Shown here: piece after piece, positions 55,204-64,000 of the stretch
Position numbering within the stretch: the stretch's first letter is position 1
Layout of the letters: the number at the start of each line of letters is the position of its first letter
Assembly: GCA_003550325.1 (NCBI GenBank)
Contig: QKWP01000686.1
Location: forward strand, 146,331 to 210,330
DNA: 64,000 nucleotides
Direction: 5' to 3'
Origin: Gigaspora rosea
Taxonomy: Eukaryota; Glomeromycota; Glomeromycetes; Diversisporales; Gigasporaceae
Notes under the pieces: generated by a model
What the model was told of the DNA's origin: nothing
What the model saw: the letters and a program-made list of their open reading frames with translations, nothing else
The model's database searches: none
Translations under genes and position numbers: made by a program

Positions 55204-58200
55204 AACTTACCTATTCATTCATCGGCAATTTTTTCAAGTGTTATGAAAACAGCTGTAAAATTCTAATTTCGGATCACCCGATTAGTAAAAGGTTTCGGGT
55301 CAACCGATTTGCTAAAAGTCTGACCCGGTTGACAAAAATTTCGGATCGCGTGATCAGGTACGCGGGTACTCGGATGGCTGTTTGGAACCCTAAGTTTAAC
55401 TTAAAAGATTTGGCAAATCAATATATTTGACATACATGATCTTAGAGCATTGGTTTTTACCTTTTGTAAGCTCTCATCTGCATATATAATAAATTATGAT
55501 CCATAAAAAGATTCATATTTAAATCTAGAAATCTGGAGAATTACGTTGGCAATTCATTAAATAAGGTTTCTGTATGTTAAAAATTGGGATAATCGAAATT
55601 TGTTATTATTCAGAGATTTAAAGTTTATCAGCTTCAATTCGAACCAGCCAATTTATACTTTATTGCTGTATTAGAACTCTAACGTTACCAACCTAAAGAT
55701 TTCACCAAAAAAATTTCACTGCAAAATTAAGGTCAGGTTTCGCTATTATTTTAAGTTAAAAAGGATTTTATTAATGCCAGAAAAGCCTTCTGCTACACAT
55801 GATTTTGAAATTCGATTGGTTATTAAAATACTTTAAGGTGACAACGCTAGAGCAGCTGAAAAATTCCCAGAGCATGGGCAGGCGCAAAGGTTGTTCAATT
55901 CTGCAATTAACGCAAATTCTCACATGACTTATTATTTGGTTTAAAGTGCGGAATCATGTAATTTTGATAATGTCATAAGCTCAGAGTGTGGTTAAATTAA
56001 TACTGCCATATAACAGTATAAAATCATTTTAATATAAATTTATATGACGACTTATAAAGTAGCAAGTCAGATACAGGTTTAATTTGACTGCGGGTACACC
56101 GTTATCCTCTCACTTCAATAGGATATAAAGCTGGATAAAAGGTTAGCTGGGTACGACCATTACGTAAGGACCATTTTTTTGTTAGTTAAAGGTCTTCAAT
56201 TTTTGCCAAATCATTTTTTCCGTGTTTGTACATGTAGTGTGATAATTGTGTGCATTTATGAACTAGATCGCATCAATAAACGGTTAGGCTACGTAACTTT
56301 TTTGTAATTTGTTGTATCTTTGTGTGTAAGATCTACCTCCAAAATTTCCTTGTAATTCCAGGAAAGGAAATTTCCATCCGTCATTTTTGTAATAGATTGA
56401 TACAATTGCTATCGCTTTTGCAAATGCAATTGCCTTTGTTGCAAAATGCAATTACTTTTGCAAAATGCATTTGCTATCGCTATCGCTATCGCTATTACTA
56501 CGCTGTTGTAACGAAAAAAAAAGTCAAAACAGCGTTTAGATGGTGATAAAAAAGGTTAGCGTTCACCGTTTTATTAGCATCTATTGGAATTTACAGGTAA
56601 GTTTAGCATTTTTTTTTTGTTTTTTTGTCGGATTTTCTACAGGTCAGATGAAATGATAATCATTGATCGTCAAAGACCGTACAAAATGTTCGTGGCGAAA
56701 TGATTTGTTAATCTTTTCTAGATATATCTTTGGTATTTCGTCAGAGAAAGAAATCATTTATCTTATTTTATTTATTATTTATTTAATATAAAAAAAAAAG
56801 GAATAAAAACCTTAATCACAATCCAGTAAAATTCACTGTATAAAATCAAAAATCAGTTTTTTTAATAGTGGGGAGCTTTTTTATCGGCTTAGAGTCATGA
56901 TCATAACGAATTTACTAAATCGCAGCAACTTGGGTTTATTAGCCTTGTCGCATTTTAATTATTAATTACCAATAACAAAAAAAAAATCCAACTATTTGTC
57001 CACCTTATAACCTCGTCAAATTCGTTAACTAATTGTCATCGATTTAAACAGGCTATCTGTACATCAATTTAATTTAATTAATTATCTAAATCTGGTTAAT
57101 TATATTATAAAATAATACCCGTAGGCATTATTTTGAATAATGGCCCAATTTAAACTTAATTTAGGCCGAAATTCAAGATAATACCCCTGTCGAACTATAT
57201 AATAAAGAATGCGAATTTCGCTTATAATGATCATAACGAATTTACCAGCTCGTGCCAACTCGGGTTTAATCTCGTTTAATTAAAAAAATTACTGTAATTT
57301 CAATTCTAAACTTAGGTTATTTTCATACGATTATGAAGCATTGATTTTGCGATATGACTTGTGAAGTCGAGCGAAGCGAGGCTGAGAAATATACCATAGA
57401 AGAAAGTGTCACAATGTAAATATAATATAAAATTGAACTTGAAAAAGTCTAGGCTAAGCCAAGCGGGCAAAAAGTCATACAAAAAAATTTGTCAATAACG
57501 TTTATGATGTAAAAAAAAAAAAAAAATCAGATTTGCAAAGAGACCAAGCGAAGCAAAACCGAGTGCTATATAAAGATTTCCATTTATGTGCTTTCCTATT
57601 TACATTTAAAACTAGCCGTGTGTATTGAGTGGTGTTATTTTATTTTCATTAAAACAAAAAATGAGCTAATTTAAATTCTTTAGAAAAATTTAATTTCGAT
57701 ATTTTTTTACAATAAAAAAGGTAACATGTCATGTCATGCAATTTAGTTAACCATTCCTAATATGAATATGTAAATCACTCGCCTCTTACAGTACGTACGT
57801 GGTAAGTGTAAATTTGCATATTCATATACGGGGATGGTCGAGTAAGAAAATCATTAAATGCTTACATCAGACATCATTCGGGAGATAATAGCTGATTACT
57901 TGGGTAACCCGATTACTTCACGACTAGAGATTGGAGCCGTTTACCATTTAAAAATTGCTTCATAGTTTTGGGCGGAATTGGGCAGAATTATGTTGGTCGT
58001 GGGCCGGAATTATTTTAAAGTCGGCCAAATTAAGTGATTAAACGGTTATACGATTAAACGATTAACAGTTAAGAAAAATTTTAGGCAGTTAATCTCTATT
58101 CACGAAAAATACTGTTTCCTGGTGAATAATCAGCTTTCATCCGCAACCTGACAGATGACAAGAAATTATTGTCACACTATCTACTAACTCTAATTAATAG

Positions 58201-58365
58201 CTGAAATGGGCGGCAAAGCCGCCCGCATGTGCAATTTCTAGTTTACAAAAAAAAAAATTTCGTGAAATTTTACTTAATACAGTAATAGACCAATTCGGTT
58301 ATACCTGATCTTTAACAAGTTTAATAAATGAATGCGAATAATAACATCTGATCATAAACTTTATT
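55204..58365. other. No gene recognised; several short repeats
   Basis: More GGGTCAACCG/ACCCGG-like patches (55265-55375). A 20-codon reading from ATG 55774 (PEKPSATHDFEIRLV) has no family. CCGTTATCCTCTC..TTCAATAGGATATAAAGC (56100-56132) matches 26512-26545. GCTATC hexamers (56468-56497). A palindrome around AATTTAAACTTAATTTAGG (57130-57175) is like 18995-19050. GAGCGAAGCGAGGCT (57369) and GACCAAGCGAAGCAAAACC (57541). A hairpin GGGCGGCAAAGCCGCCC (58208-58224). No promoter or coding signal can be assigned. Confidence 0.4.
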
Positions 58366-59490
58366 GGAAATGATCTGACAAAGAAAGATCATGGCAAAAA
58401 CGAGTAATTAACCAATCATTTGAAGTTTCATTTTAACTTGAATCCTATTTAATCAAATTTTCTCACCTGGGTTGCTATTAATTTTTCTCATCCAGCAAGT
58501 TCCGCTACCTTCAAAAACAGCAAAGGTGCGTATACTTTTCGGGCATTAATCCTAGTGCCGTCTACGGTCTGATAGAGAATCGAAAGCGCATCGTGGCCAG
58601 CCAACTTCTAATGGTTGAACGTTCTTCTCTATCAATACCCCGGAAGACATTTTTCCTGGCCGTGCTATAAAAAAAAAAAAATAAAAAATACACAATACAC
58701 CATACACAATACACAGCCGGCCGTCCATGTCAGGATACCCCGATGGACTTTTTACTTTTATATCCTCCCTTTTTCAAATTTTTATCCATATCCATATCCA
58801 TATCCATTTTTTATTCCGTTTTTTTGGTATCACATACTGGAAAAGCATTTCTTTTCTAATGTTTTTTTTTTTATTTAGATGACTGCAAAGCCAGGCCAGA
58901 ATCAAACATTTAGAACTTTGGAAATGATCTGACAAAGAAAGATCATGGTAATTAACCAATCATATGAAGTTTCATTTTAACTTGAATCCTATTTAATCAA
59001 ATTTTCTCACCTGGGTTGCTATTAATTTTTCTCATCCAGTTAAGTTGGCAAGTTCCGTTACCTTCAAAAACTGCAAAGGTGTGTATACTTTTCGGGCATT
59101 AATCCTAGTGCCGTCTACGGTCTGGTAGAGAATCGAAAGCGCATCGTGGCCAGCCAACTTCTAATGGTTGAACGTTCTTCTCTATCAATACCCCGGAAGA
59201 CATTTTTCCTGGCCGTGCTATAAAAAAAAAAAAATAAAAAATACACAATACACCATACACAATACACAGCCGGCCGTCCATGTCAGGATACCCCGATGGA
59301 CTTTTTACTTTTATATCCTCCCTTTTTCAAATTTTTATCCATATCCATATCCATATCCATTTTTTATTCCGTTTTTTTGGTATCACATACTGGAAAAGCA
59401 TTTCTTTTCTAATGTTTTTTTTTTTATTTAGATGACTGCAAAGCGAAAAAACAAAGCGAAATCTCCAGGCCAGAATCAACCATTTAGAAC
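58366..59490. repeat. Direct tandem duplication, 554-bp period, nearly identical
   Basis: GGAAATGATCTGACAAAGAA starts at 58366 and 58920. The two units are almost identical, including GCATCGTGGCCAGCCAACTT, the ATACACAATACACCATACAC tract, four CCATAT units and the poly-T before TAGATGACTGCAAAG. Unit 2 has an extra GTTAAGTTGG near 59040 and GAAAAAACAAAGCGAAATCT near 59446. Both carry a plus-strand open reading SSKFRYLQKQQRCVYFSG..AVYGLIENRKRIVASQLLM, of unknown family and without an ATG in unit 1. The sharp, GC-richer content suggests part of a captured gene. Confidence 0.85.
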
Positions 59491-60319
59491 TCAAACATTT
59501 AAAAATGCAATATAAACATAAAACACTTATCGAGATTTTAGTCAATTAAAAATGGCGTAAGATAAAAACAATGCATTTTTTATATTAAGTTTATTTTCAA
59601 TTTTATTTATTTTATTTACAATTTTTATAATATGTATTACAATCATTATTTTAAATAAAGTCCGGCACGGAAAGTTTTTTTTTAAACAATCATTCGTTAC
59701 TGTAAAAAATTCGGGTACAAAACTTGCTATTCTGATAATTAAATATGTGAACTATATATATTTATAAAACTTCGATTATTTATTTAATAAAAAAAAAATT
59801 TCAATTATTTCTTTAAAAAATTTTTTTTTTCGATTTTTTCTTTAAAAAAAAAAAAAGACTTTGATTATTTCTTTAAAAAAAAATTGATTATTTCTCGTGA
59901 TATCGTGATTTGTTTTCTTTGCGCAGAATGAAGTTAAAAAGCGATTGCGTAACAGATTTTGGTGACGATACTAGGTGCATTCATTTTTCAGTGAAGCGGC
60001 AATTCACTTTTCACTTGATCAGTTTTTTTGATCCGCAATACTCAAATCTTAAATAAACAACTAAAATTATACAAATAACTAGTTATTAGTAGTAAAATTC
60101 GGAGATAACGTGTCGGAAAATTTTTTGTGATAGCAGGAACACAGGAAATATACATAAAATATAGTAATAGTGCATTTTATACAAGGTAATGTTAATCTAT
60201 TGTTTGCATATCGTTACATAAAAATCGGTTATACTGCAACATAAATCATGTAATAAATTATTTAAATTTCCAACTCTGAAAATTCGTACATTAAAAATGC
60301 ATTTTATTTAACTTATTAA
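59491..60319. other. Low-complexity DNA and 3' flank of kinase F
   Basis: 59755-59900 is a repeated TTTCTTTAAAAAAA..GATTATT tract. 60080-60319 matches the 3' flank of kinase A (ACGTGTCGGAAAATTTTTTG) and has the uninterrupted version of the site at which an element sits in A. Confidence 0.5.
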
Positions 60320-62085
60320 CTAAGGATAATAAAGGAAATTAATTTTTGTTATACAACATATCTTTTTTTGGTAAAAAAAAAAAGCCATGTAACATAAATC
60401 ATGTGATAAATTAATTAAAATTTGTATAAAAAGTCCAACTCCCCGCTCTCTCACATCATGTGATCGAGATTGTAATTCCCACATTCCTGCTCCTGCGTTC
60501 AAGAAGTATTCCATAAATAAGTCGTCTATAAATTTAAAAGGTTGTTCCAATATCTTCTCGTAATCATGATTTGAATTAGTCGATAATTGAATATCCGAAT
60601 TTGAGATTTTAAACGTACTATCCGAAATAAATTCGTCAAATTTACTTGTACCTAAATAATAAGTGACAGGAATTTTTTAAGATTGCGCAAATAATTAACA
60701 TTCCACTTTTTTAATTATTCAGAATACTGTAATTCATTATTAACCGTGCAGTTAATACACATACCAAAATTTTCTTTTCCCGATGGATCCAATAGGCTTT
60801 CTTGAATTTCTTCAAGTTCAGGACGTTGGTTGGGATCATAGTTCCAACATCTTTCATAGAGTTGAATGTATGAGTCTGGTGTACCTTCTATAGGTATTTC
60901 TCTTTTTCCTTGGGATACATGAATAATAATGGCATAAGGGTTTAACGATTGGAATGGCGGTCGGCCACTTGAAATTTCCCAAAGAATTACCCCAAAGCTA
61001 TATATGTCAGATTTCTTGCTACGCTTATATGTTACGTTTACGAAACATTGAGGGTCAATGTATGCATACACTCCATGAACACTAGCACTTGAAGGTTTAG
61101 ATGTCTCGTCTTTTGATAAGCCAAAATCTGCAATCAACAATTTTCCGTCATGAACTAGGATATTTTTGGAATGCTGTAACAAAAGAATTTTTAATTTAAT
61201 TATAGAACATCAAAATATCACATCAGATATAAGCGACGGAGTCGATATACGGGGAGACTTTAATTCTTGAACACTTAGCTTTACTAGTTCTTTACTAATT
61301 AACAACATCTCGCAATCTAATGGTCATGTTTTGATGATTTTGATACGATCCGAATCATCTCGAATTACTAAAATCGTCAAAGCATGATCACTAGACTAGT
61401 AAAGAACTAGTAAAGCCAAGTGTAACATCAAATGGCAACATAATAAAATCAAACACTTACAAGATCTCGATGAATAATATCATTTTTATGTAGGAATTCA
61501 AGGCCGTCTGAAATTTCACGGGCCATCCGTAATCTATCAGTCCACTCAAGCTTTGAAGAATATATCTTTAAATATTCACGTAAATCTCCATTATTTGCCA
61601 ATTGTAAAACCATATTATAAAATCCCCGATCTATTATAATTATATTTTATTAATAAATAAAGATTTTTTATATTTCATATATAAATAAATACAAAAATAT
61701 TTAACTATGATTACTAACCTTGAGTTACACCATAAAATTCAATAATATTTGGATGCTTATTGCAAACTTTTTGTATGTTCTTAAGCTAAATATATATAGT
61801 GTTTGAAATTAATTCGCAGCTTTATTATTATTCTTGCATTATTATTATAACAATATTATAATTTCTTACCTCTTTAACAAATCTTTGAATGGTATTTTTA
61901 TCCGTAGGTATAACGTTTAATTGTTTAAGAGCAATGTCTAACCCGCTATCTTCCCATTTTGCTTTATATACAATTCCGAAACCTCCTTTACCAATTGGCT
62001 TATGAACAGAGAATTCAGAATAGTCGTAAGACTTAAAGTAACCTTCGTGAATAGCATTTTGGAGCCATTCTTCCGAATATACCAT
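60320..62085 (-). CDS. Protein kinase gene F (TKL-like), 397 aa, five exons
   Basis: Exons (minus): 61870-62085, 61719-61785, 61461-61630, 60765-61173, 60320-60651; all junctions GT..AG, joined frame open. The most complete family member here. Motifs: GKGGFG (about 32-37), IALK, FVKE, HRDLHSKN (split by intron 3), DFGLSK, YIDPQC where APE is usual, SDIYSFGVILWE, RCWNYDPNQRPELEE. The tail (EQPFKFIDDLFMEYFLNAG, then MWELQSRS, RERGVGLFIQ) is shared with A and, past a stop, with E; its function is unknown. The end KKICCITKINFLYYP shows what A lost to an insertion. Very similar to A in exon 4, so A and F are recent paralogues. Substrate and localisation unknown; no signal peptide or membrane segment. 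Confidence 0.88.
61273..61421. mobile_element. Inverted-repeat element in intron 3 of kinase F
   Basis: Ends ACTTAGCTTTACTAGTTC and, reversed, ACTTGGCTTTACTAGTTC. Same position and family as 28128-28319 and 39643-39792. Confidence 0.78.
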
Positions 62086-62538
62086 ATTTTAATAACTTAT
62101 GTTTATATGTATATTAAATGCTAAATCGAAGAAGAATTGTTTAAAGTGATTATTTAACTTCTACAAATGTATACGATTTCGTCTAAACAGTTAAAACTTA
62201 GAATTGTAGAATCGAATATTGGCGCAAGATCCGGAGTTCGTTGCAGTTTCGAGACTGCATAAACTGCATAACGATAATCCATACGATTTTGGGTAGCGCA
62301 TCCACGAAAATTGGTAAAAAATTAAAGCCAATAAATTGCGTTAGAGTTAGGATAACTTGATGCTAATACACGTAGTAAAAATTCACGAGAAACATTTTTA
62401 ATTAGGCCGCAGAAGGTGGCTTCTTAATTAAAATTTCTAGTTATTGATTTTTTTTGTAAAAAAAGTGGAGTCGTTTCGATTTTGCACCTGATCTTGATCA
62501 AAAAATTACGGGAGAAACAATTTTTGTGGGTGCGTCTA
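62086..62538 (-). promoter_or_regulatory. Conserved 5' flank of kinase gene F
   Basis: Matches the flank of A: GTATACGATTTCGTCTAAAC, GATAATCCATACGATTTTGG, CACGAGAAACATTTTTAATT and the GCAGAAGGTGG tract. Conservation may reflect recent duplication rather than function. Confidence 0.5.
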
Positions 62539-62546
62539 AGTTAAAG

Positions 62547-62749
62547 CAGGCCTACCGAATAAATGACTGTAGGGGCAATTAATTGCAATTGTTCAAGCTT
62601 ATTATTAGATTGATTTTTTGATTTTTCGCTGTTTAAAAAATCGGTGAAAGAAAATTGCAATTATTTCATCATCATCAATTGGGTTTCAATTAAGTTTATA
62701 ATATTTTAATTGATTTTAATTGTTTTTATAGATTTTTCAGCAGGGCCTG
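62547..62749. mobile_element. hAT-like element upstream of kinase F
   Basis: Flanks AGTTAAAG (62539-62546) and AATTAAAG (62750-62757) agree at 7 of 8 bases. Ends CAGGCCTACCGAATAAAT and, reversed, CAGGCCCTGCTGAAAAAT. 203 bp, non-coding. It breaks the conserved 5' flank block. Confidence 0.65.
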
Positions 62750-62757
62750 AATTAAAG

Positions 62758-63517
62758 TCTACGATTTATCATTTATATCGCTCGTTATAGTTAAACTTGA
62801 ATATTCACTTTCAAGTTTTAATTTGGCATCGCTCATATTTAATCAACGTAAATAATTTAAATAATTTACATAACAATCTCGAGTTTAATAAAAATACTTA
62901 AATCTTTCAAAAAATTGTCTTATCACAATACTGAATGATCAAAATTAAAATTTAAAGTTTATATTTAAAAATAAAGAAAAAATTTTCAAGTAGTTTTTAT
63001 TTGATCGTAAGAATATCAACTCGGTGTATTTTACCAAGTTTCGTTTATTATTTATTCAACTAAACGACTAGTTGGCCAATCAATTATTAGTTGGTCAATC
63101 AGTCAACTAACCGATTAATCGATTAGTTGATTAATCGATTAGTTGATTAATCGATTGGCCAACTAATCGATTAGTTGGATAAAATGATCTATCATTCATC
63201 GATTTGTATCATAACAATTTTAAAAGATTCATGGGTATTCAAATTCTGGATGGTTTAATTTAAGAGACAGAATTGTATTAAAAAAAAGGAAATTGTTAAC
63301 ATTAACAATTATAAAAACCTGAAAACAGACATTGTTGTTAGTTGATACAGTATATAATCAGCAAAATATTAATATCAATATAGGATATTTTTTATGAATG
63401 TTGCTTCTATATTGCGTAGGCTTTTTTAACTTGAATCTAATAATAATTTACCATAGCAAATATTCACTTTAAATATTCATTTATATAAAATTGAATCTTT
63501 GTATAAACATCGAGCTT
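62758..63517. repeat. Flank with CGATTAGTTGATTAAT array
   Basis: 63056-63182 is a dense palindromic array: GATTAATCGATTAGTT is repeated about every 16 bp, bounded by GTTGGCCAA and its reverse. The remainder is AT-rich without a gene. The array is on the 3' side of the neighbouring WD40 gene. Confidence 0.6.
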
Positions 63518-64000
63518 TTAGTCATTAAATGCTTGCGATAACGCAACACAAGTTAACCTGCTCTTGGTATCATAAGATGCTAAGGGAGTAGTAATTATAA
63601 CATTTTGTGTTTGTTCTTTGTTTGACCATATATCATTTAAACTCCATACATTAATCACTCCATCAGATGAAATGGATGTTAGGAGTGAAAAAGGAGTAGA
63701 ATAAGTTGGTGGTATTGAACAAATTATAGAAATATCTTTAATACTAAATAATAAATAAGATAAATAAGGTTGTGTTTTAATAAAACTACAAAAATAGGTT
63801 CTCATAAATTTTTGAAAATGTTATTTACCGACTTTTGTGACCCATATAAGTTGCAATACAATCACCATTTTTAACATTATACACTCTCACAGTTTTATCT
63901 TCACTACCCGTAATTAATAAATCACCCAATGTATCATGAGCAAAATATCGCATGCAAAGATATCGAGAGTTTTTAAGTTGAAAAGTTTGAATAACCTGAC
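63518..64000 (-). CDS. WD40-repeat protein, 3' part; MAK11/PAK1IP1-like
   Basis: Two exons on the minus strand: 63829-64000 (continuing outside the window) and 63518-63743, joined by a short GT..AG intron; frame CG|T ATT AAA gives HKSRIKDIS. Visible: a WD unit LLITGSEDKTVRVYNVKNGD, then CIATYMGHKSR, and a second, LLTSISSDGVINVWSLNDI, followed by SRLTCVALS near the end. The pairing of GHKSRIKD, ISSDG.I.VW and a closing RLTC matches yeast Mak11 / animal PAK1IP1, which act in 60S ribosomal subunit assembly in the nucleolus (family knowledge). The C-terminus is short, with no Lys-rich extension. Other WD40 proteins remain possible because most of the propeller is not visible. Confidence 0.7.

Overview
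This is very AT-rich eukaryotic DNA, with long A/T runs, short AT-rich introns that use GT..AG sites, and few genes. I infer a Glomeromycotina (arbuscular mycorrhizal) fungus of the Rhizophagus type. The grounds are base composition, clustered TKL-like protein kinases with a split HRDL|HSKNIL catalytic loop, Sel1-like repeat remnants, a BTB fragment and a dense load of small DNA transposons. The species is not proven by the sequence.

Layout. From 1 to about 26.9 kb there is almost no intact coding sequence, only a mosaic of inverted-repeat elements. Many have target-site duplications (TSDs) I could read directly: 8 bp (hAT-like), TTA (PIF/Harbinger-like), TA (pogo/mariner-like) and 9 bp (Mutator-like). 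Lying among them are interstitial telomere-like CCCTAA repeats, tandem arrays, decayed Sel1-repeat exons (13.9, 22.2, 23.9 and 24.5 kb) and two copies of a roughly 670-bp dispersed repeat (2.1 and 23.2 kb). From 26.9 to 40.9 kb is a kinase cluster: gene A (minus strand, open), decayed copies B and C and an exon-1 fragment (minus), decayed copy D and gene E (plus). A decayed kinase of another type follows at 41.8 kb. A third open gene of the A/E type, F, lies at 60.3-62.1 kb. A, E and F share exon sizes (216/67/170/409-415 nt plus a variable last exon).

From 45.4 to 51.9 kb, two ends resembling the termini of the 7.5-kb and 19.8-kb TTA-TSD elements enclose a broken DDE-transposase-like gene (minus strand, 46.5-50.1 kb) and a BTB fragment. 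The broken gene is itself full of nested elements: one is inserted in a second, and both lie inside the gene, which lies inside the 6.5-kb unit. From 52 to 60 kb come more elements, including one of 1.83 kb with a perfect 8-bp TSD, and a 554-bp direct tandem duplication. The right edge (63.5-64.0 kb, minus) holds the 3' exons of a WD40 gene resembling MAK11/PAK1IP1, the only clear housekeeping gene.

How the parts interact. Mobile elements have shaped the kinase family. One supplies the stop codon of gene A, one makes up most of intron 2 of A, and one sits in intron 3 of A, E and F but not of B and C. B, C and D all lack the same splice-acceptor AG, which suggests that an already damaged copy was multiplied. 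The best candidate for a little-described system is the 6.5-kb unit, read as a decayed autonomous partner of the TTA-TSD miniature elements. Three gaps (61 N at 22580-22640, single N at 12893 and 34525) mark assembly joins, two of them with duplicated flanks.
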